Of a stretch of 48,300 nt of DNA, positions 33,766-40,800 are shown piece by piece. The number at the start of each line of letters is the position of its first letter. The stretch's first letter is position 1. The translations under genes and the position numbers were made by a program. Below the pieces are notes generated by a model. That model had not been told where the DNA came from. It ran no database searches and saw only the letters and a list, made by a program, of their open reading frames with translations. The stretch comes from RGIG1681 sp045596905 (lineage in GTDB: Bacteria > Bacillota > Clostridia > Christensenellales > UBA1242): assembly GCA_045596905.1 (NCBI GenBank), contig JAZODG010000027.1, positions 1 to 48,300 on the forward strand, read 5' to 3'.

Positions 33766-34359
33766 ATGAAAATTGATGAAGGCATTGACTTATTTGACGC
33801 GGCAAACCAAAGGGATGTTTTAAAGAGTATCTTGTCGTCAAGTGACACATCAAAAACCATTCATGAAAACATTGATATTTTACTCACAATCATTCCTGAA
33901 ATTGAGCCAATGATAGGTTTTGAACATCAAAATCCATATCATCACTTAGACGTTTGGGAGCATACAATTTTAGCTGTTAGCCTTGCACCAGATGAAGAAT
34001 TTGACACAAGACTAGCACTCTTGCTTCATGACATTGGAAAGCCACATTCATGGTCACAAGATGGAGATATAAGACACTTTTATGGTCATGGTGCTGTTTC
34101 AGAACAGATTAGCAGAGCCGTTCTTGAAAGACTTGAGTTTCCAAAAGAATATATTGATGAAATGTGCGTTATTATCAAAAATCATGACGAACCACTTACT
34201 GAAACAGATGTTATGAACAACAGAGACCTTTCAATAAAAACCTTTAAAGTTCAAATTTGCGACTGTTTAGCTCACAATCCTAACAAATATGGAAAACGTT
34301 TAGACTATCTTGCAAACGTTACTGACATGTTTAATAATATTGACCTTCAAAAACACTAA
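33766..34359 (+). CDS. HD-domain phosphohydrolase
   Basis: HD domains are metal-dependent phosphohydrolases acting on nucleotides or RNA ends. The ATG at 33766 is preferred over an upstream TTG because the site AAGGGGGGA lies 8 nt before it. The metal residues are H60 and H66 (YHHLDVWEHT), H88-D89 (LLHDIGKP), H104/H107 (RHFYGH) and H143/D144-type KNHDEP. The pattern NPYHHLDVWEHT...LLHDIGKP...FYGHGAVSEQ is close to the C-terminal HD region of CCA-adding tRNA nucleotidyltransferases, but no nucleotidyltransferase head is present. Length 197 aa. Substrate unknown. Confidence 0.88.
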   Translation: MKIDEGIDLFDAANQRDVLKSILSSSDTSKTIHENIDILLTIIPEIEPMIGFEHQNPYHHLDVWEHTILAVSLAPDEEFDTRLALLLHDIGKPHSWSQDGDIRHFYGHGAVSEQISRAVLERLEFPKEYIDEMCVIIKNHDEPLTETDVMNNRDLSIKTFKVQICDCLAHNPNKYGKRLDYLANVTDMFNNIDLQKH

Positions 34360-34379
34360 AACATAAAATAAGGAAACAT

Positions 34380-35021
34380 ATGATTAGTATTAATGAATAT
34401 TTTGTATCGTCATATTTGACTCCTGGCGCAACTAGAGACAATTTTATTTTTGAAAATTGTCCAGCTGAGTTCCTTGAAAAAGCAAAACATTTGCTTTCAA
34501 GTCAAGAAGGAAGCGTCAAGTCATGCGTCATAGAAATTGATTCACAAACTGAAGAAATGATTGAAAAAACATTAGCTGGGTTTGAAAACAATCTTCACAA
34601 AACATTTATTGCAAGAGACTATATTTGCTCTGAGATTATGAGAACGTTATTGCTTATCACAAATTCAAATACTGAAGCACTCAACTCTATTGAAAATGGT
34701 TTAAAATCAATAAAGGCAGGGGATATTTCCGAAGCCAAAAAATATCACGCTATTTCACCAATGCCTTTTGATATAACAAGCTTTTCAAAAGAAGTTGCAA
34801 AATTTGAACTAAACTTTATCTTAAAAAATACCCATAACAAATTTATTCAAGAAGCAATCAACAATTTCGTATCTTCAAGAGAACCTTTCAGTGTGAAAAT
34901 ATTCTCAAATCATGAACTTCCTTCATACCGTGACCAAGCAAAAAACTTAATTGAAAGTCCACATGATTATATGAAAAGAAACATTGAAGACTTTATTGAA
35001 TATCAACCAGAAAAACAATAA
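34380..35021 (+). CDS. Protein of unknown function (213 aa), last gene of the operon
   Basis: No family recognised. Soluble and mostly helical. It contains a repeated acidic-helical pattern (EIDSQTEEMIEKTLAGFENN; SIENGLKSIKAGDISEAKKY) and ends EYQPEKQ, the same last four residues as the 434-aa and near-identical to the 246-aa protein tails. AAGGA site 7 nt upstream. Followed directly by a terminator, so it closes the unit that starts at 31243. Confidence 0.76.
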   Translation: MISINEYFVSSYLTPGATRDNFIFENCPAEFLEKAKHLLSSQEGSVKSCVIEIDSQTEEMIEKTLAGFENNLHKTFIARDYICSEIMRTLLLITNSNTEALNSIENGLKSIKAGDISEAKKYHAISPMPFDITSFSKEVAKFELNFILKNTHNKFIQEAINNFVSSREPFSVKIFSNHELPSYRDQAKNLIESPHDYMKRNIEDFIEYQPEKQ

Positions 35022-35048
35022 AAGACAGCCTTATCGCTGTCTTTTTTT
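35021..35048 (+). terminator. Terminator of the five-gene unknown operon
   Basis: AAAGACAGC-CTTATC-GCTGTCTTT plus T-run. Confidence 0.92.
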
Positions 35049-35087
35049 ATAAAAAGCATAAAAATAATTTTTTTGATAAATGTTATG

Positions 35088-35096
35088 TGTTATAAT
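35088..35096 (+). promoter_or_regulatory. Extended -10 promoter of the kinase-HD-NADAR operon
   Basis: TGT-TATAAT at 35088-35096, about 20 nt before the start codon. No good -35 at the right distance, so it probably relies on the extended -10. Confidence 0.55.
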
Positions 35097-35115
35097 AAAG
35101 CTGTTAGGAGAAATT

Positions 35116-35592
35116 ATGGACAAAAAACCTGTTTTATATATTATTCAAGGGCTGGTTGGCTCAGGAAAAACCACTTTTGCGAAAAAAATTGCTGCTGAAG
35201 CAAATGCCGTTCACTTGAACCCTGATGAATGGGTGACGGCAAACTACACAAAAGCTGAATATATGGCAAATTGGAACAACTGTTTTGATGACGCACTTAT
35301 CAAGCTTTGGAACAAAACCATTGAGTATCTCAAAGACGGACAAAGTGTTATTTTTGACATGGGTTTTTGGTATAAAAAAGATAGAAGTTTTGCAAGGGTA
35401 ATTGCAAAAGAATGTGGCGCAGACCTAAAACACTATTATTTGGTTGTGCCAGATGACGTGTTAAAAGAACGAATCATATCAACCAGACCAAAAGAATGGG
35501 CTGAAAAACACTTGGCAAAATTTGATGAAAATAAGCTTTCATTTGAAGCTCCAACTGAAGATGAAAATGCTGAAATAATTAATAATTTTTAG
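35116..35592 (+). CDS. P-loop kinase (AAA_33/zeta-toxin-like)
   Basis: Small ATP-binding protein, probably a kinase for a nucleotide, sugar or other small molecule. The ATG at 35116 follows an AGGAG site by 6 nt; a longer frame from 35080 would include the ribosome site. Walker A is GLVGSGKTT (residues 12-20), followed by the switch-like LNPDEW (Asp near the substrate site) and strand VIFDMGFW. The DxRPKEW and RIISTRPKE region supplies likely lid arginines. The fold resembles the AAA_33 group that includes zeta toxins and chloramphenicol phosphotransferases. No antitoxin partner is adjacent. Length 158 aa. First gene of a three-gene operon. Confidence 0.85.
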   Translation: MDKKPVLYIIQGLVGSGKTTFAKKIAAEANAVHLNPDEWVTANYTKAEYMANWNNCFDDALIKLWNKTIEYLKDGQSVIFDMGFWYKKDRSFARVIAKECGADLKHYYLVVPDDVLKERIISTRPKEWAEKHLAKFDENKLSFEAPTEDENAEIINNF

Positions 35593-35601
35593 GATAAACA
35601 T

Positions 35602-36168
35602 ATGAAGAAATACGAAAAATATTACAAAATCATTCAAGAACAAGCTGAAAGATTCGACAAGACTCAAAACTGCAGCATTGGTCAAACATGGAAGTTCCAT
35701 CTTGAACCTGTTGTTAAAAATGCTTGCATGCTTGCTGAAAGATATGGGGCAGACAGAGACGTTGTTGAAATTGCAGCACTTTTTCATGACTACGCAGACC
35801 TTTTGGACTTTGCAAACAGAGATAATCACCACATTTTAGGTGCTGAACTTGCTGAAGGCTTTTTAATGCAAGATAATTTTTCACAAGAGTTTATTGATAA
35901 AGTTAAAGCTTGCATAAGAAACCATAGGGGCAGTGTTGTGAACCAAAAACTTTCTATTGAAGAAATTTGTGTTGCTGACGCCGACGCAATGAGTCATCTT
36001 GACAGTGTTGTTGAACTTATATGCTGGAGAGCATATCTTGGTGAAGATATCATGACAGCAAACGACTTTGTTAAAGGCAAAATTATAAAGAGTTATTCAA
36101 AAATGAGCAAACCAACACAAGAACTTATGAAAGACAAATATGAAAGTATTATGAAAGTTTTATTTTAA
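35602..36168 (+). CDS. HD-domain phosphohydrolase (YqeK/Cas3''-unrelated, general HD type)
   Basis: Metal-dependent phosphohydrolase of unknown substrate. The HD signature is H33 (WKFHLEPVV), H62-D63 (ALFHDYADL), H76/H77 (DNHHILGAELAEGFL), H112-type IRNHRGS and D146/D148 (VADADAMSHLDS). This ordering is the classical nucleotidase-like HD pattern. Length 188 aa. It lies 9 nt after the P-loop kinase and 21 nt before the NADAR-like gene, so the three are one operon. A second, different HD protein lies 1.8 kb upstream. Confidence 0.88.
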   Translation: MKKYEKYYKIIQEQAERFDKTQNCSIGQTWKFHLEPVVKNACMLAERYGADRDVVEIAALFHDYADLLDFANRDNHHILGAELAEGFLMQDNFSQEFIDKVKACIRNHRGSVVNQKLSIEEICVADADAMSHLDSVVELICWRAYLGEDIMTANDFVKGKIIKSYSKMSKPTQELMKDKYESIMKVLF

Positions 36169-36189
36169 TAACTATGTTAGGAGTTTATT

Positions 36190-36795
36190 ATGAGATATTA
36201 TCAAGAATATTCACTTTTTAGAATGTCATCAAAATTTGAAGTTGAACCACTTGAAACAGAAGGTGACAACATTTATTTTCGTGGTGAACTGGTTGAAGAT
36301 GCTGAAAAAAAGTATAGCGAAGGCTCAACGTTTTTAAATATTGCATATAGCTTTAAAAACAGCTCAGGCAGAGTTCTTTCAAACCTATTTCCATTATCAT
36401 TTAGATTCCGTGGAAAGAAAGTTAACAGCATTGAAGGGGTTTTGCAAGGAATAAAATATAAAGACAAGAAAACTCAAAACAAAGTTTTGAAATATTCTGG
36501 CATTGATGCTTATCACACCAGACAAGCAAACGAAATTGATTTTTGGGGCAAAACACAAAAATTATATTGGCAGGGAAAAGAAATTGACAGGCATTCAAAC
36601 GAATATCAACTCTTTATTGATGAGCTTTATATTTCAGCATCAAAAAATCCATTGTACAGAAGATTTTTGCTCTCAACTGGCGACAAATATCTTTTGCACC
36701 ACATTGGAAAAGAGAGTCCAAATGAAACAGTGCTTACAAGAGATGAATATGAAATCAGACTTAACACTTTGAGAGAATTTTTAAAACAAAAATAA
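36190..36795 (+). CDS. NADAR-like protein (YbiA/ADP-ribose glycosidase family)
   Basis: NADAR proteins hydrolyse N-glycosidic bonds of riboflavin intermediates, NAD/ADP-ribose derivatives, or ADP-ribosyl-guanine in DNA. The match is by motif: GRVLSNLFPLSFRFRGKKVN then SIEGVLQGIKYKD (E82, in the place of the S-x-E-H-x-x-Q-A-x-K motif), and near the end NPLYRRFLLSTGDKYLLHH, equivalent to the family LLATGDAxLVE. The final W-G-x-G motif of YbiA is not seen, and an aromatic insertion (DFWGKTQKLYWQGKE) is present. So it is a divergent member. Length 201 aa. Third gene of the kinase-HD-NADAR operon. Confidence 0.65.
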   Translation: MRYYQEYSLFRMSSKFEVEPLETEGDNIYFRGELVEDAEKKYSEGSTFLNIAYSFKNSSGRVLSNLFPLSFRFRGKKVNSIEGVLQGIKYKDKKTQNKVLKYSGIDAYHTRQANEIDFWGKTQKLYWQGKEIDRHSNEYQLFIDELYISASKNPLYRRFLLSTGDKYLLHHIGKESPNETVLTRDEYEIRLNTLREFLKQK

Positions 36796-36824
36796 AAGAT
36801 ATGCAGTTTTGCATATCTTTTTTT
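36794..36824. terminator. Bidirectional terminator between convergent operons
   Basis: AAAAGATATGCA and TGCATATCTTTT-type arms with T-run, facing the minus-strand fusion gene. Confidence 0.88.
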
Positions 36825-38133
36825 ATTTGATTTGAGCTAACGAATAGTTTTTATATTCTTCATCATCTGTCACTTCTTTAATCATCTTAATTTCAGGTGG
36901 GAAGTTGATTTGTTGGTCTTCTGAACCAAGCTCAATTTCCATGATAGCTTGGTCTTTCCAGAACGGATAAACATCAATCTCAAAATATTGATTTTCATAA
37001 ACCAAACAATATCTTGTTTTTCTTATTTGTTTTTTGGTTGGGTCAGCATTCATCAACAGATTCAAATATTCTTCTTTTGTGATTTTGCATTCTTGTTCGA
37101 TTCTCTTTTTGTCAGACACAAATGTTTTTATAGTTTTTGTGTATGTATAGTCACCATTTCCACCACGTTGACGAATACGCATTTCATTATTTTGAGTGTT
37201 CTTTAAATAGGTTTGAACGATTTGTGACTTGCTTGCATTATACTTGCTCTCTAAAAGCGACAAGTTAGGGTACTCAATCAAGAACTTTCTCTCAATCTCA
37301 TAACAAATTGGGTCACCCAAAACATGCGCAATTTCTTGAAGCAGTCTTTTAAGTTTTCCTTCAAAATTGGTTGAGTTATCAATAACTCTAAAGTGTGGGT
37401 GACCAGTCCAAGCTGCAATCAATGCATCATCTTGAACCCTTGCTTCTTCAGGAGTTTCCGTTCTTGCTGAATTGTTGAGCAGGGTATAAAACTCTTCAGC
37501 ACCTTTTGCTGCCGTCACCAAATGAAATACAGCGTCATATTTATCACGAACATAGTTTTCTTTAAGTCCAAGTTCTCTTAAAAGCATTGAGAACTCTTTT
37601 GGAGTGACGTATGACTTACAATCCATCATACCCCTGTCATAAACAAGCACAATTTTGTTTTCATTTACAAGGTTTTTAGCAAGTTCATCATAAACTTGTT
37701 CCTTGCGAACTTCAGCCAACATAACAGCCTTTTCAAAATCATAATTTGACTTACAAACATTTTTATTAACTCCAGCCAAAATCAGTTCAGTTGCTGTTTC
37801 TGGAACAAATATAACATGATATCCTTTTTTCGATAATGCACTTTGAATCCAGCTCATCGCAGTAGTTTTTCCTGAGCATGGACCACCAGTAATAACAATC
37901 TTTATAATCTGTTTTTCTTGAGTTTTTGAAAGGTGATTGGTAAGGTCTTCAATTGAAAGTCCAAATAACTTTGCAAGCGCCAAGACTTTTTCAGTTGATG
38001 GTTTTGATGTTCCATTTTCCCATTTTGAAACAGCCTTGTTTGTAACATCTAAAAATGCAGCAAGTTCTGACTGACTCATTCCGGCTTCTCTTCGAACTTT
38101 GCTTAAAAAATTACCAAATTCATAATCGTTCAT
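36823..38133 (-). CDS. XRE-family HTH + AAA ATPase + CYTH (triphosphate tunnel) fusion protein
   Basis: A 436-aa three-domain regulator. The ATG at 38133 has a GGGGGT site 7 nt upstream; an earlier start four codons before would overlap that site. Residues 1-60: XRE helix-turn-helix (VRREAGMSQSELAAFLDVTN, AVSKWENG). Residues 75-270: P-loop ATPase of the AAA_28/NadR-kinase-like type with Walker A GGPCSGKTT (83-91), PETATELI, and Walker B-like IVLVYDRGMMD. Residues 278-436: CYTH domain with the ExExK signature E279-x-E281-x-K283 (YEIERKFLIE), RIRQRG and ending ELGSED. The AAA-CYTH pair is known from TTD14-like proteins; a DNA-binding head suggests nucleotide- or polyphosphate-sensing regulation. 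Confidence 0.9.
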   Translation of the reverse strand: MNDYEFGNFLSKVRREAGMSQSELAAFLDVTNKAVSKWENGTSKPSTEKVLALAKLFGLSIEDLTNHLSKTQEKQIIKIVITGGPCSGKTTAMSWIQSALSKKGYHVIFVPETATELILAGVNKNVCKSNYDFEKAVMLAEVRKEQVYDELAKNLVNENKIVLVYDRGMMDCKSYVTPKEFSMLLRELGLKENYVRDKYDAVFHLVTAAKGAEEFYTLLNNSARTETPEEARVQDDALIAAWTGHPHFRVIDNSTNFEGKLKRLLQEIAHVLGDPICYEIERKFLIEYPNLSLLESKYNASKSQIVQTYLKNTQNNEMRIRQRGGNGDYTYTKTIKTFVSDKKRIEQECKITKEEYLNLLMNADPTKKQIRKTRYCLVYENQYFEIDVYPFWKDQAIMEIELGSEDQQINFPPEIKMIKEVTDDEEYKNYSLAQIK

Positions 38134-38165
38134 AATTACCCCCACAAATAATTTACACTATCATT

Positions 38166-38192
38166 ATAGCAGACAAAAAATCTCTTTTCAAT
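38166..38192 (-). promoter_or_regulatory. Promoter of the XRE-AAA-CYTH gene
   Basis: On the minus strand TTGAAA, 17-bp spacer, TATAAT preceded by TGC. Near-consensus for both boxes. Confidence 0.8.
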
Positions 38193-38201
38193 GCAAAATT
38201 G

Positions 38202-38216
38202 TCTACTATTGGTAGA
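38202..38216. promoter_or_regulatory. Candidate operator upstream of the XRE-AAA-CYTH promoter
   Basis: Inverted repeat TCTAC-TATTG-GTAGA, about 10 bp upstream of the -35 box. TGTCTGC-like half-sites also occur in the promoter spacer. It could be the binding site of the HTH protein itself. Confidence 0.3.
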
Positions 38217-38227
38217 TTTTTTATAAT

Positions 38228-38257
38228 AAAAAAAGTATCTGCTATTTTGCAGACACT
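38228..38257 (-). terminator. Terminator of the histidine phosphatase gene
   Basis: Minus-strand AGTGTCTGC and GCAGATACT pair (one G-U) and are followed by T7. The stem covers the last codons and the stop codon. Confidence 0.78.
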
Positions 38258-38793
38258 TCAAAACACTTAACTTCAGCATTCCCAAAACTATTTATTTGAT
38301 CATGGTTATTAAAGTCAATTTCTTCATTTTTAAAAATACATTCCATAAATGAACAAAGATTATTGTGGGAAACAACCAAAATATTTTCATGTGTTTCATT
38401 TTTCACAAGCCAATCTAAAAACTCTTTGGTGCGTTCAAGCACAGTTGCAAAAGGCTCCATTTTGCACGAAGCACTTCTTTCAGCCTTAAGTCGTTTTTCT
38501 TCGTCACTCAAAAGTCTCCAAAGACGTCTTGAGAAAACACCTTGATCAATTTCAATGATTCGCTCATCTTTAATAATTGGAACATTATGATATTTATTCA
38601 TTATTCTAGCAGTTTGCATTGTTCTCATAAGTGGAGAAGCATAGATAATATCAAACTTCACGTCTTTATATTCCAAAGCTCTATTTTCAGTTAACTCAAG
38701 ACCTGCTGTACTTAAACGATTATGAGTCCTTCCTTGAGTTCTTCCTTGTTCATTCCAATTTGTTGTACCGTGACGCATCACATAAATGTTCAT
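38242..38793 (-). CDS. Histidine phosphatase (phosphoglycerate mutase-like) family protein
   Basis: Phosphohydrolase of the branch with a phospho-histidine intermediate. The catalytic RHG motif is VMRHGTTNWNEQGRTQGRTH (His8 about), followed by LSTAGLEL, ASPLMRTMQTARIM and the second His in ILVVSHNNL. A cofactor-independent phosphatase (such as CobC/PhoE-like) is more likely than a true glycolytic mutase at 183 aa. AAGGAG site 9 nt upstream. Divergent from dapA. Its closeness to the XRE-AAA-CYTH gene on the same strand is notable, but a terminator and a separate promoter lie between them. Confidence 0.9.
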   Translation of the reverse strand: MNIYVMRHGTTNWNEQGRTQGRTHNRLSTAGLELTENRALEYKDVKFDIIYASPLMRTMQTARIMNKYHNVPIIKDERIIEIDQGVFSRRLWRLLSDEEKRLKAERSASCKMEPFATVLERTKEFLDWLVKNETHENILVVSHNNLCSFMECIFKNEEIDFNNHDQINSFGNAEVKCFEVSAK

Positions 38794-38813
38794 ATGAATC
38801 GCTCCTTTGTTTC

Positions 38814-38842
38814 AGTCTACCACAAAAAATTTGTTTTGTCAT
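38814..38842 (-). promoter_or_regulatory. Promoter of the histidine phosphatase gene
   Basis: On the minus strand ATGACA (38842-38837), 17-bp spacer, TAGACT (38819-38814) with a TGG extension. Confidence 0.5.
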
Positions 38843-38847
38843 TTATA

Positions 38848-38876
38848 TTAACACAAAACCAGATTAAGCATAACAT
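38848..38876 (+). promoter_or_regulatory. Promoter of dapA-ddh (possibly leaderless)
   Basis: TTAACA (38848-38853), 17-bp spacer, TAACAT (38871-38876), 7 nt before the dapA ATG. The -10 is weaker than in the other leaderless candidates. Confidence 0.45.
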
Positions 38877-38883
38877 AAACTAT

Positions 38884-39768
38884 ATGAAAAAGCTTTTATT
38901 TAAAGGTTGCTGCACAGCCTTAGTTACTCCATTTGATAAGACAGGAAATATAAATTATTTTGAACTAAAGCGACTGATTGAATTTCAAATAGCTGCTGGA
39001 GTCAACGCTATAGTTATACTTGGAACAACCGGCGAATCTTCAACCATTTCAGATAGCGAAAGGGAAACTATGATAAAGTTTTGCGTTAACGAAATAAATG
39101 GCAGAATACCACTTCTTGTTGGCACCGGTTCAAACTCAACAGAGAAGGCAGTTAAACTCACAAAACAAGCTGAAACACTTGGCGCTGACGGGGCATTAAT
39201 AGTTTCACCATACTACAACAAATGCTCACAAAATGGACTGTTTGAACACTATAAAACAATATCAAAATCAACAAACATACCAATTATTATTTATAATGTT
39301 CCATCTAGAACCGGAGTGAATATTTTGCCAAAAACAGCAATTAAAATTTCTAGGCTAAAAAACATTGTCGGCATCAAAGAAGCCAGTGGAAATATTCAGC
39401 AAATCAGCGAACTTCTATTTATGAAACCAAAAAATTTTCACGTTTATTCTGGTGATGATTTAATAACTTTTCCAATGCTATGTATGGGTGCCGTTGGAGT
39501 TGTTTCGGTGACGGCAAACTGCTATCCATATGAAGTATCTCTTTTATGTAGCAGCGTTTTTGATGACAATGTTTCACAGGCGAAACTACTACATAATCAT
39601 CTTTATAAAATCAATAAAAATCTCTTTTTAGACGTAAACCCAATATGCATAAAAGAATATCTAAATTTGCTTGGAAGAAACGTTGGTGGAACAAGACAAC
39701 CATTAACAAGTGCATCAAAAGAAATAAAAGAAGTGTTAAGGCAAACTAAAAGCTATTATGAAAATTAA
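38884..39768 (+). CDS. dapA: 4-hydroxy-tetrahydrodipicolinate synthase DapA
   Basis: Condenses pyruvate with aspartate semialdehyde, the first step of the DAP/lysine branch. The ATG at 38884 gives the standard N-terminus LLFKGCCTALVTPFDKTGNI; a longer frame from 38722 runs through the divergent phosphatase gene and is rejected. Motifs: GTTGESSTIS (44-TTGE), SPYYNK (Tyr), IYNVPSRTG and the Schiff-base lysine K165 in VGIKEASGN. Length 294 aa. No ribosome site precedes the ATG. The gene uses ATA isoleucine codons often, unlike the housekeeping genes nearby. Overlaps ddh by 11 nt. Confidence 0.94.
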   Translation: MKKLLFKGCCTALVTPFDKTGNINYFELKRLIEFQIAAGVNAIVILGTTGESSTISDSERETMIKFCVNEINGRIPLLVGTGSNSTEKAVKLTKQAETLGADGALIVSPYYNKCSQNGLFEHYKTISKSTNIPIIIYNVPSRTGVNILPKTAIKISRLKNIVGIKEASGNIQQISELLFMKPKNFHVYSGDDLITFPMLCMGAVGVVSVTANCYPYEVSLLCSSVFDDNVSQAKLLHNHLYKINKNLFLDVNPICIKEYLNLLGRNVGGTRQPLTSASKEIKEVLRQTKSYYEN

Positions 39769-40717
39769 TATTGGTATTATTGGCTATGGAAACTTAGGAA
39801 AGTCAACTGAACAAATAATATTATCAAATCATAACTATAATTTAATATCTATATTCTCAAGACGCACTATAAAATCAAGATACAACACACCAGTTGACAA
39901 TTATGATAATATAACAAAATATAAAGGTGTTATTGACGTAATGATTTTGTGTGGTGGTTCAAAAAACGACCTGCCAGTTCAAACAATAGAAACTTTAAAA
40001 CATTTTGATTGCATCAATGCTTTTGACACACACAAAACCGTTTTGACAGAAAAAAACAAACTTAACAAAATTGCTAAAAAAACAGGACACAGGCTTATTA
40101 TGTGTTGTGGCTGGGACCCAGGAATATTCAGTGTTCTTCGTGGACTTATTTATGCTATAGGACACAAAAAACCTATCACATTTTGGGGCAAGGGCATAAG
40201 CATGGGACATAGTGACGCAATAAGACAAGTTGCAGGCGTCAAAGATGCCGTTCAATTTACTATTCCAAATCAAAACGCAGTTTCTCTTGCCAAAAACAAT
40301 AAAGTTAACACGGACATGCCATTGCATTTTAGAGACTGTTATGTGGTGGCTGAAAAACCAAGGTTTAATCAAATAAAAAAAGACATTATGTCAATGCCAA
40401 ACTATTTTAAAAACCAGCCAACAAGTGTTAGTTTTGTGTCTCATGAAACACTTTTAAAGTTAAAAACCAAATCAGGTCACAAAGGACAAATTATTTCTTG
40501 TTTTAGCACCGTCCAAGGCACAAAAAATCGATTTGATTTTAAAGTTTCAATGGAATCAAATTCAAACTTTACAGCCGTCATCATGTGCGCATATATAAAG
40601 GCAATAAACAACTTAAAAAGACTAGACATTTCCGGGGCATTCACATGTTTAGATATTCCTGTTTCGCTGCTTTTTAACAAAGAAGAACAGTCAAAAATTA
40701 TAAAGGAACTCTGTTAG
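39758..40717 (+). CDS. ddh: meso-Diaminopimelate dehydrogenase Ddh
   Basis: NADPH enzyme that aminates tetrahydrodipicolinate to meso-DAP in one step, bypassing the succinylase/acetylase routes. The Rossmann motif is IGIIGYGNLGKSTEQ. Family motifs: VMILCGGSKNDLP, FDTHK, CCGWDPGIFSVLRG and FWGKGISMGHSDAIRQVAGV. Length 319 aa is typical. It overlaps dapA and has no clear ribosome site of its own, so it depends on translational coupling. Together with DapA it makes cell-wall DAP and lysine precursor. Codon use (many ATA and AT-rich codons) differs from flanking genes, which may reflect horizontal gain; ddh is known for a patchy distribution. Confidence 0.93.
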   Translation: MKINIGIIGYGNLGKSTEQIILSNHNYNLISIFSRRTIKSRYNTPVDNYDNITKYKGVIDVMILCGGSKNDLPVQTIETLKHFDCINAFDTHKTVLTEKNKLNKIAKKTGHRLIMCCGWDPGIFSVLRGLIYAIGHKKPITFWGKGISMGHSDAIRQVAGVKDAVQFTIPNQNAVSLAKNNKVNTDMPLHFRDCYVVAEKPRFNQIKKDIMSMPNYFKNQPTSVSFVSHETLLKLKTKSGHKGQIISCFSTVQGTKNRFDFKVSMESNSNFTAVIMCAYIKAINNLKRLDISGAFTCLDIPVSLLFNKEEQSKIIKELC

Positions 40718-40743
40718 CAAAAATTAATTGTATCACAAATCTA

Positions 40744-40772
40744 TTTACAACAAACCCCATTTGTGCTAAACT
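40744..40772 (+). promoter_or_regulatory. Promoter of the 263-aa unknown gene
   Basis: TTTACA (40744-40749), 17-bp spacer, TAAACT (40767-40772) with a TGC extension. Confidence 0.7.
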
Positions 40773-40800
40773 TGAAGCATAACATTAACGGAGGACTTTT

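Noticed and set aside
35116..35592. Zeta-type toxin of an epsilon-zeta pair
   Set aside because: No short epsilon-like antitoxin gene is adjacent; the neighbours are an HD enzyme and a NADAR-like protein, so metabolic kinase is as likely.
38722..38883. Longer N-terminus for DapA
   Set aside because: The extra residues overlap the divergent phosphatase gene and do not match DapA; the standard start is at 38884.
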